From Dyella sp. S184 (GTDB lineage: Bacteria > Pseudomonadota > Gammaproteobacteria > Xanthomonadales > Rhodanobacteraceae): a stretch of 64,000 nucleotides of DNA. The DNA lies in the NCBI RefSeq assembly GCF_009766065.1, contig NZ_LMUE01000009.1, positions 346,196 through 410,195 on the forward strand. The letters run 5' to 3'. Numbering within the stretch: the stretch's first letter is position 1; every line of letters begins with the position of its first letter. The translations under genes were made by a program, and so were the position numbers. Below the pieces are notes generated by a model, which worked only from the letters and a program-made list of their open reading frames with translations, had not been told where the DNA came from and did no database searches. Shown piece by piece: positions 28,943 to 38,896 of this stretch.

Positions 28943-31252
28943 TCACTCCCGCCAGTAGCGTGGCTGCCGCCAGCGCCAGCCCGGCTCACGCCGCGCCGGG
29001 GCATCGGCGGGAAATTCCAGCGGTATCGCCCCCTCCAGAGCAGTATTGAACACCGGCACGCCGGCGTCGGCATAGCGCGCCAGCACCTCCGGCTTCGGGT
29101 GTCCGAAGCGGTTGCGCCAGCCCGCTGAGACCAGTGCCAGTGGCGGCTGCAGCGCAGCGATGAAGGCCATGCTGGAGGAGGTCTTGCTGCCATGGTGTGG
29201 CACCAGCAGCACCGGTCGCGTTCCGGGATCGAGCGCGGCGGCCACCTGTGGCTCCACCTTCGAACTGATATCACCGGTCAGCAACAGGCGGCCGCCGCGC
29301 CCTTCGACCAGCAGCACGCAGGAGCTGTCGTTGTCACGGTCACCATTGCCTTCGGCCGGACTCAACACGCGGAAATGGACACCGTCCCATTGCCACGACT
29401 GCCCGGCGACGCACTGGCGCATCGGCAACTTCATCCGTGCCATCCGTACCGGTTCACCGGTATAGCGCAGCGCCTGCGGGAAGGCGGTCACGACTGCTTC
29501 GGCGCCGCCGGCATGGTCGTTGTCACCGTGGCTGATCATCAGCATGTCCAGCCGGTTGATGCCCAACGCATGGATCGATGGCACCACCGCTGCCTCACCA
29601 AGATCGAAACCCGACGGATAACGCGCGCCGGCGTCATACACCAGCGCATGCTCGCGGGTCCGCAACAGCACCGACAGGCCCTGCCCCACATCCAGCACCC
29701 ATACCTGGAACGCACCATTGGCCGGCAGCTGGCGCGGTGGCCACAGCAACGGCAGGAACAGCAGCACGCCGAACCAGCGCAATGGCACGCCGCGCGGCAG
29801 GAACAGCCACAACGCTCCCAGCAACGCCAGCAGCAATGCCCATGGCTGCACCGCCGGCAGGAACCAGTGCGCACCGGGCCAGGTCGCCATCTGTTCCAGC
29901 AACCACCATTGCGCATGCGCCAGTTGCGCGGCCAGCCAGAGCACCGGTGTGGCCAGCGGCGGGCACAACCCAAGCATCAGCATGCCGAGCAAGGCACAGG
30001 GCACGATCACGAAACTGACAATCGGCACCGCGATCAAGTTGGACAACGCACCTACCAGCGAAGCCTCGCCGAAAAACCACAGAGTCAGCGGCAGCAGTGC
30101 CACCGTCATCACCAATTGGCCAGCCGAAAGCTCGTGCACGAATGCACGCAACCCGCGACCGCGTGTCTGCAGGCACAGCATCAGGAACGACACACCGACG
30201 AATGACAGCCAGAAGCCGGCTGCCAGCACGGCCAGCGGGTCGAACAACAGGATCGCGATCATCGCCAGTGCCAGCGACTGCCCGCCGCTGCTGCCGCGCC
30301 GGCTGCAACGTGCCAGCGCCACCACCGCGATCATCAGCAGCGTGCGCACCGTGGGCAAACCGAATCCGGCCAGCGCACTGTAGATGCCGGCCACCAGCAA
30401 TGCAGCGGCGGCCTGTGCCTGCGGACGGGGCAACCACAATCCAAGCCGTGGCCACAGCCAATAGGCCAGCACGGCCAGCCACACACCGGACACCGCCGCC
30501 ACGCCGACATGGAATCCGGAAATCGCGATCAGATGCGACACACCATTGGCACGCGCCACTTCCCAGTCGTGCTGATCCAGCCCGCGCGTATCACCGACCG
30601 AAAACGCCTGCAGCAACGTCGCATCGTGCGGGTCATGCACGCGCGCAGCAATACCGCGGGCAATCGCGTCGCGCACGCCATCGATGCACCAGCGCGGACC
30701 GGCCAGCTGTGCGTTGGTGGGATCGTCGCGCACATAGCCCGTGGCATGGATGCCCCGCTCGAGCGCCGAACGCTCGCTGTCAGCCACGCCCGGATTGAGC
30801 AGGCCGCGCGGCCGTCGTAATCGCAGCAGCAGATGCCAACGGGTACACGGCTGCAACAGCGGCGCATCGTCATACCAGGACACTGTCACGCGACCACGCA
30901 ACGCGACGGATTTACCATCCAGCGTGGCCTGTTCCACCCACAGCGTGAAACGGCTGGCATCGTCACCAGCCTGCGGCAGGCTGATGATGTTGCCGATCAC
31001 CGTGATGTCCTGCCCTTCCAGTGCTCGCGGCAACCGCGCTTCCATCGCCGTCGCACCATGCCACGCCGCCCAGGTGATGCCGAACAATGCGCACGCCAGC
31101 CAACGCCAGCGCGGCAAGCGCCAGGCCAGCAACAACGCTCCGACCAGCAGCAGGCCCATACACCAGCGTGGCGGCAAGCTCGGCAGCCATTGCACCAGCA
31201 GCACACCGGACAACAACGCCAGTGCGCAGGTGATTGCTGCTGCTCGTGCCAT
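28943..31252 (-). CDS. comEC: ComEC/Rec2 DNA uptake channel protein
   Basis: 769 residues, full length for the family. An N-terminal OB-like domain (DUF4131) precedes the multi-helix competence domain (HLIAISGFHVGVAAVSG). The C-terminal metallo-beta-lactamase-like domain has MISHGDNDHAGGAEA, LLLTGDISSKVE and LVPHHGSKTSSS. It forms the inner-membrane channel for single-stranded DNA during natural transformation. Placement between lolCD and exbB is a synteny block seen in Xanthomonadales and other gammaproteobacteria. Confidence 0.93.
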   Translation of the reverse strand: MARAAAITCALALLSGVLLVQWLPSLPPRWCMGLLLVGALLLAWRLPRWRWLACALFGITWAAWHGATAMEARLPRALEGQDITVIGNIISLPQAGDDASRFTLWVEQATLDGKSVALRGRVTVSWYDDAPLLQPCTRWHLLLRLRRPRGLLNPGVADSERSALERGIHATGYVRDDPTNAQLAGPRWCIDGVRDAIARGIAARVHDPHDATLLQAFSVGDTRGLDQHDWEVARANGVSHLIAISGFHVGVAAVSGVWLAVLAYWLWPRLGLWLPRPQAQAAAALLVAGIYSALAGFGLPTVRTLLMIAVVALARCSRRGSSGGQSLALAMIAILLFDPLAVLAAGFWLSFVGVSFLMLCLQTRGRGLRAFVHELSAGQLVMTVALLPLTLWFFGEASLVGALSNLIAVPIVSFVIVPCALLGMLMLGLCPPLATPVLWLAAQLAHAQWWLLEQMATWPGAHWFLPAVQPWALLLALLGALWLFLPRGVPLRWFGVLLFLPLLWPPRQLPANGAFQVWVLDVGQGLSVLLRTREHALVYDAGARYPSGFDLGEAAVVPSIHALGINRLDMLMISHGDNDHAGGAEAVVTAFPQALRYTGEPVRMARMKLPMRQCVAGQSWQWDGVHFRVLSPAEGNGDRDNDSSCVLLVEGRGGRLLLTGDISSKVEPQVAAALDPGTRPVLLVPHHGSKTSSSMAFIAALQPPLALVSAGWRNRFGHPKPEVLARYADAGVPVFNTALEGAIPLEFPADAPARREPGWRWRQPRYWRE

Positions 31253-31371
31253 GCCGCGCGCCCCGTTCCATCCTGGATGAGGTCGAGCCTAGCGTGGCCT
31301 TTGCGGTATCGCGGATGAAAAGCGTGTAGGCACTCGCCGTATGTGTACGGCTATCACTGACGTTGCGATTC

Positions 31372-32100
31372 TCAGAACTTCTGGTTTTCCTGCAGCACGC
31401 CGTTGTGCAGCACCAGGGTTCGATCCATCTTTGCTGCCAGGCGCGTGTCGTGAGTGACCAGGACGAAACTGGTGCCGATCTCCCGGTTCAGCTCAAGCAT
31501 CAAGGCATAGACCTGCGCCGCATTACCTTCGTCGAGGTTGCCGGTGGGCTCGTCTCCCAGCACGCAGGCCGGTTTGGTCACCAGCGCGCGCGCGACCGCG
31601 CAGCGCTGACGCTCGCCGCCGGACAGCTCCGATGGCTTGTGATGACCACGCGCGCCCAGACCCACCCGCTCCAGCAAGGCCGTCGCTTGCTGTTGCGCCT
31701 CGGCAATCGCGGTGCCGCGGATCAGCAACGGCATGCAAACGTTCTCCAGCGCAGTGAACTCGGGCAACAGATGATGGAACTGATAGATGAAACCGAGCGA
31801 GCGGTTGCGCACACGACCGCGTTCGGCATCAGAGAGTTTGGACAGCACGCGGCCATCCACCTCCACCTCGCCGGCGGTCAGCGTATCCAGGCCGCCGATG
31901 ATGTGCAGCAGCGTACTTTTACCCGAGCCGGAGGCACCGACGATTGCCATCGTCTCACCGCGCTTCAGGGTGAAGCTGACGTCGCTCAGCACCTCGGTGC
32001 GGAGGCCGCCCTCGTCATAGGTCTTGGCGACATGGCTGGCGCGCAGCACGTTTTCGCCGGCTTGATGGGTAGCGGTCGGATTCATGGCAATCTTATTCAT
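31372..32100 (-). CDS. lolD: Lipoprotein-releasing ABC ATPase (LolD)
   Basis: 242 residues from the ATG at 32100, which overlaps the lolC stop by 8 bases; an ATG at 32085 is an alternative. Walker A is [10 protein letters not shown], the signature [15 protein letters not shown], Walker [13 protein letters not shown] and the H loop LVTHD. The Lol-type GDEPTGNLD sequence is characteristic. It drives release of outer-membrane lipoproteins to LolA. Only one LolC/E-type partner is in the window. Confidence 0.94.
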   Translation of the reverse strand: MNKIAMNPTATHQAGENVLRASHVAKTYDEGGLRTEVLSDVSFTLKRGETMAIVGASGSGKSTLLHIIGGLDTLTAGEVEVDGRVLSKLSDAERGRVRNRSLGFIYQFHHLLPEFTALENVCMPLLIRGTAIAEAQQQATALLERVGLGARGHHKPSELSGGERQRCAVARALVTKPACVLGDEPTGNLDEGNAAQVYALMLELNREIGTSFVLVTHDTRLAAKMDRTLVLHNGVLQENQKF

Positions 32101-33334
32101 AGCGCAGCGCCTGCGCCGGCTGCGTGCGCGAAGCGCGCCACGCGGGATAGATGGTGGCCAGCAGCGAGAACGAGAACGTGAGCAACGAGACCCAGAGCAC
32201 ATCGTGCCAAAGCAGCAGGCTCGGCACCTCGCTGATGTAATAAACGTCCGGCGACAGGAAGGTAACGTGGAAGGTCTGCTCGATCCACTTGACGATGCCG
32301 GGCAGCCTCCACGAAAGCAGCGAACCGAGCCCTACGCCGAAACCGATCCCGACAAAACCCACCAGCACACCCTGCACCATGAACATGCCCATGATGCTGC
32401 GCGGCGTGGCGCCGAGCGTGCGCAGGATCGCGATGTCGGCCTGCTTGTCGGTGACCAGCATCATCAGCATCGAGATCAGGTTGATCACCGCCACCAGGAT
32501 GATCAGCGAGAGGATGATGAACATCACCATCTTCTCCATCGACAGCGCGTGGAACAGGTTCGCGTTGGTGTCCATCCAGGTCTGTACCCGGTACACCTGC
32601 CCCAGCTTGTCGGCCAATTCGGTGGCGACCGGACGGGCGTTGAACAGGTCGTCCAGGCGCAGGCGGATACCCGTGGGGCCAGTCAGCGAATTGAGCTTCT
32701 CGGCAGAGCCCATGTTGATCAGCGCCAGGCCGGAATCGAATTGTTCCATGCCTACTTCGAACAGGCCCACCACATGAAAACTGCGCATGCGCGGCACGCC
32801 GCCCATCGGGGTGGCGCGCATTTCCTGCACGACCATGGTCACCGGGTCACCCACGCCGACGCCGAGTGTCATCGCCAGGTCCTTGCCCAGCACGATGTTC
32901 CAGCTGCCTGGCGTGAGATCGGCAAGACTGCCTTCGACCATGTGCTGGCCGATCTCGTCGACCTTCGACTCCTGCGCCGGCTCGATGCCGCGCACCAGGG
33001 CACCGCTGGTGCGCTGGGCCATCAGCATCGCCTCGGTTTCCACGTACGGTGCGGCGCCCTGCACGTGCGGGTTCGCTTCGGCGATCTGCAGTGCACGCGG
33101 CCAGTCCTGCACGCTTTCGCCTACGCCGGAGACCGTGGCATGCGACACCGCGCCCAGGATGCGCGACTTCATCTGGTAGTCGAAGCCGTTCATCACCGAC
33201 ATCACCGTGATCAGCGCGATCACGCTGATCGCGATGCACACGATCGACACGGTGGAGATGAACGAGATGAACTGGTTGCGGCGCTTGGCACGCGTGTAGC
33301 GCAGGCCAACGAAAAGTTCGAGCGGTCGGAACAT
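32093..33334 (-). CDS. lolC: Lipoprotein-releasing system transmembrane protein (LolC/LolE)
   Basis: 413 residues from the ATG at 33334; open frame upstream is ignored because [19 protein letters not shown] is the classic LolC/E start. One N-terminal helix, a large periplasmic domain (about 50-270) and three C-terminal helices ([40 protein letters not shown] and near the end). [20 protein letters not shown] is the FtsX-type coupling motif. It sorts lipoproteins together with LolD. LolC versus LolE cannot be decided; a single gene may serve both roles. Confidence 0.92.
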   Translation of the reverse strand: MFRPLELFVGLRYTRAKRRNQFISFISTVSIVCIAISVIALITVMSVMNGFDYQMKSRILGAVSHATVSGVGESVQDWPRALQIAEANPHVQGAAPYVETEAMLMAQRTSGALVRGIEPAQESKVDEIGQHMVEGSLADLTPGSWNIVLGKDLAMTLGVGVGDPVTMVVQEMRATPMGGVPRMRSFHVVGLFEVGMEQFDSGLALINMGSAEKLNSLTGPTGIRLRLDDLFNARPVATELADKLGQVYRVQTWMDTNANLFHALSMEKMVMFIILSLIILVAVINLISMLMMLVTDKQADIAILRTLGATPRSIMGMFMVQGVLVGFVGIGFGVGLGSLLSWRLPGIVKWIEQTFHVTFLSPDVYYISEVPSLLLWHDVLWVSLLTFSFSLLATIYPAWRASRTQPAQALRYE

Positions 33335-33446
33335 GGGCGGGTCGCTTGTGAGAATCGCAGGGCGGGCCGCCCGGACAGGCATTATCAGGTATTCGATGAG
33401 ACCGCGCTGCAGTCGCGAAGTTGCCGGAGCAGCCAGATCATGGGGA

Positions 33447-33884
33447 TCACAGCCGTGGCACGGCCTCACCCGCCTGTACCGCGGCAAGCCGCATGCGCAG
33501 GCGACGGCGGATATCCGCGTCACTATTGTCCGGTGCCAGCAGCAAGACCTGCATGCCCCGCCCGGCCGCACTCAGGCGCAGCAGCACGAAACTGCCCAGG
33601 ACCCGGAACGACGCCAGCACGGCAGGCACATCCTCGTGGCTGCTCAGGTGCAGAGTCCAGTCGTTGTCGGCGCCCCAGCCTGCAGCCGCTACCGACGAAA
33701 CGGTCACCGTGCGCACGGACTGCCATGTCGCCAGCAACACGCCGGCGACCAACAGCAGCTTCAGCCATGGCGCCAATGCACAGAGCACGACGGCCAGCAC
33801 GACCAGGATGGCGACGACGATCAAGATCCGTCGCAGCAGTCGCGACGGTCGGTATTCAAAGCCGATGGCGGGCGCGGATGTCAT
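33447..33884 (-). CDS. ygfX: YgfX/CptA-like membrane protein
   Basis: 145 residues. FEYRPSRLLRRIL leads into one or two membrane helices (ILVVLAVVLCALAPWLKLLLVAGVLL), then a soluble beta-rich part (NDWTLHLSSHEDVP, FVLLRLSAAGRGMQVLLL). This matches YgfX (CptA) proteins. The start lies 29 bases inside sdhE, the same neighbour as in E. coli (ygfX-ygfY/sdhE). The toxin label given to E. coli YgfX may not apply here; a link to SdhE and flavinylation is suggested only by synteny. Confidence 0.75.
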   Translation of the reverse strand: MTSAPAIGFEYRPSRLLRRILIVVAILVVLAVVLCALAPWLKLLLVAGVLLATWQSVRTVTVSSVAAAGWGADNDWTLHLSSHEDVPAVLASFRVLGSFVLLRLSAAGRGMQVLLLAPDNSDADIRRRLRMRLAAVQAGEAVPRL

Positions 33885-34104
33885 CGATGATCACCTGCCA
33901 GTCAGCCCGCGACGGGCGCGCATGGCCCATCACCCAATCCCACAGATCCGGATCCTGCGCATCGAGCAGTTCGTCGAATGCCTGCTGCTGCGCTTCGTCG
34001 GCAGTGGCAAAGTGCTCGTCCAGCCAGCCACCGAACAAGGCATCCAGCTCGCGGGTACCGCGACGGGTGCGCCAGCGCAGGCGCTTGAGACGTGCTTCAT
34101 CCAT
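33856..34104 (-). CDS. sdhE: FAD assembly factor SdhE
   Basis: 82 residues from the ATG at 34104 (the frame is open 48 bases upstream). The LRWRTRRGTRELDALFGGWL segment contains the RGxxE motif essential for flavinylation, and DLWDWVMGHARP is the second conserved block. It promotes covalent FAD attachment to SdhA. It follows sdhB after about 100 bases that contain a hairpin, and overlaps ygfX. The gene therefore serves the enzyme encoded immediately upstream. Confidence 0.92.
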   Translation of the reverse strand: MDEARLKRLRWRTRRGTRELDALFGGWLDEHFATADEAQQQAFDELLDAQDPDLWDWVMGHARPSRADWQVIIDDIRARHRL

Positions 34105-34157
34105 CACTGATTCGATCGGTATCCATAAGCACGGAGTGTAGCCGCTGCACACGAACG

Positions 34158-34184
34158 CGACAGGCCGCGCATGGCGGCCTGTCG
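34158..34184. repeat. Perfect 11-bp stem hairpin between sdhB and sdhE
   Basis: CGACAGGCCGC, 5-base loop, GCGGCCTGTCG. There is no T-run on the minus-strand side, so it is not a standard terminator. It may set an mRNA end or dampen expression of sdhE-ygfX relative to sdhB. Confidence 0.55.
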
Positions 34185-34207
34185 TTGTCGAACAATGTAC
34201 AGCGTGA

Positions 34208-34990
34208 TCAGGGCGAACGCCGCTCCACCATCAGCTTCTTGATCTCGGCAATCGCCTTGGCCGGGTTGAGACCCTTCGGGCAAGTGCGCGTGCAGTTCAT
34301 GATGGTGTGGCAGCGGTACAGCTTGAACGGGTCTTCCAGATCGTCGAGGCGATCGCCGGTGGCTTCATCGCGCGAGTCCACAATCCAGCGGTAGGCCTGC
34401 AGCAGGATCGCCGGGCCGAGATACTTGTCGCCATTCCACCAGTAGCTAGGGCAGCTGGTCGAACAGCACGCGCACAGGATGCACTCATACAGGCCGTCGA
34501 GCTTCTTGCGCTCTTCGGGCGACTGCAAGCGCTCGCGATCCGGCGCCGGGCTCTGTGTGCGCAGCCACGGCTTGATCGAGGCGAATTGTGCGTAGAAATG
34601 GGTCAGATCAGGCACCAGATCCTTCACCACCTGCATGTGCGGCAGCGGGTAGATCTTCACGTCGCCCGACGCACATTCCGAAATCGCCCGGGTGCAGGCC
34701 AGCGTATTGGTGCCATCGATGTTCATCGCACACGAACCGCAGATGCCTTCGCGACAGGAACGGCGCAGCGTCAGGGTGGGGTCGATCTCGTTCTTGATCT
34801 TCAGCAGCGCGTCCAGAACCATCGGCCCGCATGCAGCCAGATCGACCTCGTAGGTATCGATGCGCGGGTTCTTGCCGTCATCCGGCGACCAGCGATAGAT
34901 GCGGAAGGTGCGCGGCTTCTTCGCATCCTTGGCCGGGTAATGCTTACCTGGCTGGATCTTGGAATTTTTCGGTAGCGAAAACTCTGCCAT
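34208..34990 (-). CDS. sdhB: Succinate dehydrogenase iron-sulfur subunit
   Basis: 260 residues, with all three cluster motifs. The [2Fe-2S] ligands are in [15 protein letters not shown] and NTLAC, the [4Fe-4S] ligands in [12 protein letters not shown], and the [3Fe-4S] and remaining ligands in [14 protein letters not shown]. It passes electrons from SdhA-bound FAD to ubiquinone at the SdhCD interface, on the cytoplasmic side of the inner membrane. A repeat-filled gap of about 150 bases separates it from sdhA. Confidence 0.96.
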   Translation of the reverse strand: MAEFSLPKNSKIQPGKHYPAKDAKKPRTFRIYRWSPDDGKNPRIDTYEVDLAACGPMVLDALLKIKNEIDPTLTLRRSCREGICGSCAMNIDGTNTLACTRAISECASGDVKIYPLPHMQVVKDLVPDLTHFYAQFASIKPWLRTQSPAPDRERLQSPEERKKLDGLYECILCACCSTSCPSYWWNGDKYLGPAILLQAYRWIVDSRDEATGDRLDDLEDPFKLYRCHTIMNCTRTCPKGLNPAKAIAEIKKLMVERRSP

Positions 34991-35011
34991 GTCCTGAACC
35001 CTTCAATCTTC

Positions 35012-35146
35012 TGCAGGAGGGGCTTCGGCCCCGACCATACAACTAATGATTTGATACCACTTGTGGCAAGCAATACTTGTATGACGCCACTCGCGGCAAG
35101 CAACAATTGTATGACGCCACTCGCGGCCGCAGCCGCTCCCGCAAGA
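35012..35146. repeat. REP-like hairpins flanking a 30-bp tandem repeat (sdhA-sdhB gap)
   Basis: At 35019-35032 is a hairpin GGGGC-TTCG-GCCCC in a GGAGGGGCTTCGGCCCC context. At about 35120-35145 an inverted partner reads, on the minus strand, GGGAGCGGCTGCGGCCGCGA. Between them are three copies of an about 30-bp unit (35040-35070, 35071-35100, 35101-35130), the last two nearly identical (TTGTATGACGCCACTCGCGGC shared from its second base onward). No coding signal. It probably arose by REP insertion plus unit duplication and may influence the sdhA/sdhB mRNA ratio. Confidence 0.7.
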
Positions 35147-36934
35147 TCAGTAAACGCGTTTCGCCGGCGGAACCACCTTGACCTCATCGGTCAAGGTGTA
35201 CATGTGCACCGGACGGAAGTCGAAGCTGCTCTTGCCGGCTTCGTCCACCTTCACCAGCGTGTGCTTCTGCCAGTGGACGTCATCGCGATCGGGGAAATCC
35301 TCGCGTGCATGACCACCACGACTCTCCGGCCGCTGCTCGGCCGAGTGCATGGTGGCGACGGCCTGATCCAGCAGGTTGGCCAGCTCCAGCGTCTCGATCA
35401 GGTCGGAGTTCCACACCATCGAGCGATCGCTGACGCGGACATCCTTGAACGACTCGCGCACGGCAGAAATCTTCTCGGAACCTTCCTTCAGCGTCGTACC
35501 GGTACGGAACACTGCCGCATCGCTCTGCATGATGCGCTGCATCTCCAGGCGGATCTGCGCGGTCGGCTTGCTGCCATTTGCGTTGCGCAGCGCGTCGAAA
35601 CGGGCCAGCGCCTTGTCCAGCACGTTGGTCGGCAAATCCCGATGCGCCGTCTCCGGCTTGATCAGCTCGGCGCAGCGATGCGCCACCGCGCGACCGAACA
35701 CCACCAGATCGAGCAGCGAGTTGGAGCCGAGGCGATTCGCACCGTGCACCGACACGCAGGCCGCCTCGCCGATCGCGAACAGGCCCGGCACGATCGCGTC
35801 GACATCGTCGCCCTTCTTCTGCACGACTTCGCCGTGGTAGTTGGTCGGGATGCCGCCCATGTTGTAATGCACCGTCGGGATGACCGGGATCGGCTCCTTG
35901 GTCACATCGACGCCGGCGAAGATGCGCGCCGACTCGGCGATGCCCGGCAGGCGCTCGTGGATGACGTCCGGACCGAGGTGCATCAGGTTGATGAAGATGT
36001 GGTCCTTGTGCTCGCCGACGCCGCGACCTTCACGGATCTCCATCGTCATCGCGCGGCTGACCACATCACGCGAGGCGAGATCCTTCGCGTTCGGCGCGTA
36101 GCGCTCCATGAAGCGCTCGCCCTCTGAGTTGGTGAGATAGCCACCTTCGCCACGTACGCCCTCGGTGATCAGGCAGCCCGCGCCGTATATGCCGGTCGGA
36201 TGGAACTGCACGAACTCCATGTCCTGCAGTGCGAGGCCCGCACGCAGCACCATGCCACCACCGTCGCCGGTGCAGGTATGCGCCGAGGTGGCGCTGAAGT
36301 AGGCGCGACCGTAACCGCCGGTCGCCATCACCACCGCGTGACCGCGGAAGAAATGCAGGGTGCCTTCGTTCATGTCGAGCGCAAGTACACCGCGGCAGAC
36401 ACCTTCCGCGTCGAAGATCAGGTCGATCGCGAAGTATTCGATGAAGAAGGTGGCGTCATGTGCCAGCGCCTGCTGGTACAGCGTGTGCAGGATCGCGTGA
36501 CCGGTGCGATCGGCAGCGGCACAGGTGCGCTGCGCGGTGCCCTTGCCGTAATGCGTGGTCATGCCACCGAACGGACGCTGGTAGATCTTGCCTTCCTCGG
36601 TACGCGAGAACGGCACACCGTAGTGTTCCAGCTCGATGATCGAGGGAATCGCCTCGCGGCACATGTACTCGATCGCGTCCTGGTCACCAAGCCAGTCGGA
36701 ACCCTTGACGGTGTCATAGAAGTGGAAGCGCCAGTCGTCCTCGCCCATGTTGCCGAGCGCGGCGGAGATGCCACCTTGCGCTGCCACCGTGTGCGAGCGC
36801 GTCGGGAATACCTTGGTGATGCAGGCAGCCTTGAGGCCCTTCTCGGCCAGGCCGAAGGTGGCGCGCAGGCCTGCGCCACCGGCGCCGACCACGATCACGT
36901 CATACAGATGCTGCTGGATCTTGTAGCTTTCCAT
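35147..36934 (-). CDS. sdhA: Succinate dehydrogenase flavoprotein subunit
   Basis: 595 residues. FAD-binding [17 protein letters not shown] at the start, the flavinylation segment [17 protein letters not shown] (the His carries FAD), [22 protein letters not shown], and active-site [18 protein letters not shown] and [17 protein letters not shown]. It oxidises succinate to fumarate in the TCA cycle. It follows sdhD by about 20 bases and depends on SdhE, encoded downstream. Confidence 0.97.
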   Translation of the reverse strand: MESYKIQQHLYDVIVVGAGGAGLRATFGLAEKGLKAACITKVFPTRSHTVAAQGGISAALGNMGEDDWRFHFYDTVKGSDWLGDQDAIEYMCREAIPSIIELEHYGVPFSRTEEGKIYQRPFGGMTTHYGKGTAQRTCAAADRTGHAILHTLYQQALAHDATFFIEYFAIDLIFDAEGVCRGVLALDMNEGTLHFFRGHAVVMATGGYGRAYFSATSAHTCTGDGGGMVLRAGLALQDMEFVQFHPTGIYGAGCLITEGVRGEGGYLTNSEGERFMERYAPNAKDLASRDVVSRAMTMEIREGRGVGEHKDHIFINLMHLGPDVIHERLPGIAESARIFAGVDVTKEPIPVIPTVHYNMGGIPTNYHGEVVQKKGDDVDAIVPGLFAIGEAACVSVHGANRLGSNSLLDLVVFGRAVAHRCAELIKPETAHRDLPTNVLDKALARFDALRNANGSKPTAQIRLEMQRIMQSDAAVFRTGTTLKEGSEKISAVRESFKDVRVSDRSMVWNSDLIETLELANLLDQAVATMHSAEQRPESRGGHAREDFPDRDDVHWQKHTLVKVDEAGKSSFDFRPVHMYTLTDEVKVVPPAKRVY

Positions 36935-36953
36935 GAACTCTTGGCCTCGCGTC

Positions 36954-37343
36954 TTATGGGGTCAGCGCAATGCGCAGCACGGCCAGCACGCTCGCCAGCG
37001 CACCCAGCACCGCGAGGAACTTGATCGCCACCAGCAGAAAGACTTCCTTCCAGCGGGTATGCACGTAATCCTCGATCACCACCTGCAGGCCGAGCACGGC
37101 ATGCCAGAACATGGTGAGCACGAACGCGATCAGCAGCAGCGCGTTCCACGGCTTCGCCACCGCCGCATGTGCAGTGGCGTAATCGGCATGCAGCAGGCAC
37201 AGCACGGTGGCGACAAACCACACACCCAACAGCACCAGCGCGGCGGCGGTCACGCGCTGTGTCCACCAGTGGCCCACACCCGATTGAGACGAGCCCAGTC
37301 CAAGTGCGGTCTTAAGCGGGTTACGCAAATCCTTCGCGGTCAT
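36954..37343 (-). CDS. sdhD: Succinate dehydrogenase membrane anchor subunit D
   Basis: 129 residues from the ATG at 37343. Three membrane helices, with [19 protein letters not shown] between helices 2 and 3, where the family has quinone-site Asp/Tyr residues. The four-base overlap with sdhC (ATGA) indicates coupled translation. It anchors SdhAB in the inner membrane. Confidence 0.92.
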   Translation of the reverse strand: MTAKDLRNPLKTALGLGSSQSGVGHWWTQRVTAAALVLLGVWFVATVLCLLHADYATAHAAVAKPWNALLLIAFVLTMFWHAVLGLQVVIEDYVHTRWKEVFLLVAIKFLAVLGALASVLAVLRIALTP

Positions 37344-37735
37344 GCCGCACCTCCGGCCGTCAATACATAAGCCCACACCAGCACCGTGAGAACGATGCTG
37401 CCGGCCACCGACAGCCAGCTGGAGCGCACGAACTGGGGGATCGCGTAACCGGCACCGGCATCCTGGATCAGGTGACGGATGCCGTTGCACAGGTGGTAGA
37501 ACAGCGCCCAGCTCCAGCCGAACAGCAGCACCATGCCGACCGGACTGCCGATGATGCCCTTGAACTGGTTGAAGCTGTCTTCACCCGCAGCCAGATGAAG
37601 CAAACCGAAAACCACCAGGAGGCTGCCAACAGCCAAGGCGATGCCAGTAGCTCGATGGACGATGGAAGTCATCATCTGCACTTGCCGCTTGTAGATCTGG
37701 AGGTGCGGTGAGAGCGGTCGTTGCGTATCTGCCAT
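37340..37735 (-). CDS. sdhC: Succinate dehydrogenase cytochrome b556 subunit
   Basis: 131 residues from the ATG at 37735. The N-terminal RPLSPHLQIYKRQVQMMTSI and HRATGIALAVGSLLVV are classic SdhC motifs, and FYHLCNGIRHLIQDAG contains the axial haem ligand His. Three membrane helices. It forms the quinone and haem site with SdhD. The 55-codon DUF1674 gene lies about 84 bases upstream on the same strand. Confidence 0.94.
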   Translation of the reverse strand: MADTQRPLSPHLQIYKRQVQMMTSIVHRATGIALAVGSLLVVFGLLHLAAGEDSFNQFKGIIGSPVGMVLLFGWSWALFYHLCNGIRHLIQDAGAGYAIPQFVRSSWLSVAGSIVLTVLVWAYVLTAGGAA

Positions 37736-37819
37736 GGCGGCTATCCTGTGTGGAATCGCTGATGTCCGTGCCACATGCCCCTGTCTTCCACACGCGACAA
37801 CGATCGCCGCGGTGGTCGC

Positions 37820-37987
37820 TCAGAAGTCGATGCAGCGTCCATTCTTTTCCCAGTCGCCGTAGCGGGTGGGATCAGGCGCCGGTCGTTCCGCCGGCACCTT
37901 GTCCTGAACCGGCTTTAAGGGCACGGCAACTACTTCCGCTGGAACGGAAGCAGGTTGAGACTTGGTTGAGGAAGAGTTATCGGACAT
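37820..37987 (-). CDS. DUF1674/SDHAF4-like small protein (55 aa)
   Basis: ATG at 37987, stop at 37820. After a Ser/Pro/Val-rich leader the peptide ends in DPTRYGDWEKNGRCIDF, the hallmark C-terminus of DUF1674 proteins, the bacterial relatives of SDHAF4 (succinate dehydrogenase assembly factor 4; yeast Sdh8). The eukaryotic factor binds flavinylated SdhA before dimerisation with SdhB. Placement as first gene before sdhCDAB strongly supports the same role here. Its size makes it easy to miss. The ribosome site is weak (AAGACC). Confidence 0.85.
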   Translation of the reverse strand: MSDNSSSTKSQPASVPAEVVAVPLKPVQDKVPAERPAPDPTRYGDWEKNGRCIDF

Positions 37988-38092
37988 GGTCTTGTTAGCT
38001 GTCGAAGGTTAATACTTGCGGCAAAGCAGCACAACCTCGCCCATGCGCACACTACTTGTGCTTGGACCAGATCGCCCCAACCTCAACGCCCT

Positions 38093-38896
38093 ATGCCGAC
38101 ACCTTATCCTGCGGAAACCCTGCTAATCGAAGGCACGGACGCAATCGCGTTTGCGCAAGCCCAGTTCAGCAGCAAGGTCAGTGCACTCACGATGGGCCAT
38201 TGGCAGTTCAGCGCATGGCTCGATCCGCAAGGCCGTGTACGCGCACTGTTTCATCTGGTCAGGCTTGCCGATGATCGCCTGCTGCTGCTGTTGCGCGGCG
38301 GCAGTGCCGCAGGCATGGTCGATGCGCTGCAACGTTTCGTATTTCGCTCGAAGCTGACACTGACGGCATTGCCACCTCGCGTACTCGCCACCGGTCCCGC
38401 GCAGCCGATGCATGCGATCGACGATGCGGCAGAAGCACTTTCGCTCGGTTGCGGCACGCACAGCGTGCAGATCACTGCAACGAATCACGGCAATGATGCA
38501 TGGCGCCTGTTGCAACTACGCGCGGGGTGGCCGTGGCTATCCGGAAAAGCATTGGACGCACTGCAGCCACCTGCACTGTCGCTACATCGTTTGCACGCCG
38601 TCGCCATCGACAAAGGCTGCTATCCAGGCCAGGAAATTGTTGCGCGACTGCACTATCGCGGCGGCCATAAACGACATCTGCATAGCGTCATCTTGTCGCA
38701 TGCAGCGAATGCCGGTGAAGTGTTGCGCTCCGGTGAGCGTGAAGTAGGTTGCCTGCTCGATGTCATCAGCACAGACACAGCCATCGAGGCTCTGGTTGTA
38801 TTGAGTGATGAAGTTGCGGCGCAGGCCAACGATGGACGTCTGAATACATTTGATGATGGCTTGGTTATGCATATCAACAACACATGGCCGGCATGA
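38093..38896 (+). CDS. ygfZ: YgfZ/GcvT-family folate-binding protein
   Basis: 267 residues. The signature KGCYPGQEIVARLHYRG is intact, including the conserved Cys. The N-terminal half carries the GcvT-like fold (QAQFSSKVSAL, AWLDPQGRVRALFHLVR). YgfZ uses tetrahydrofolate and supports repair or assembly of [Fe-S] enzymes such as MiaB. It is divergent from the sdh operon, itself rich in Fe-S clusters, so a shared regulatory region is plausible. Confidence 0.9.
   Translation: MPTPYPAETLLIEGTDAIAFAQAQFSSKVSALTMGHWQFSAWLDPQGRVRALFHLVRLADDRLLLLLRGGSAAGMVDALQRFVFRSKLTLTALPPRVLATGPAQPMHAIDDAAEALSLGCGTHSVQITATNHGNDAWRLLQLRAGWPWLSGKALDALQPPALSLHRLHAVAIDKGCYPGQEIVARLHYRGGHKRHLHSVILSHAANAGEVLRSGEREVGCLLDVISTDTAIEALVVLSDEVAAQANDGRLNTFDDGLVMHINNTWPA

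Noticed and set aside
35040..35130. Three about 30-bp repeats as a CRISPR array
   Set aside because: The units abut without spacers, differ in sequence, and no cas gene is present.
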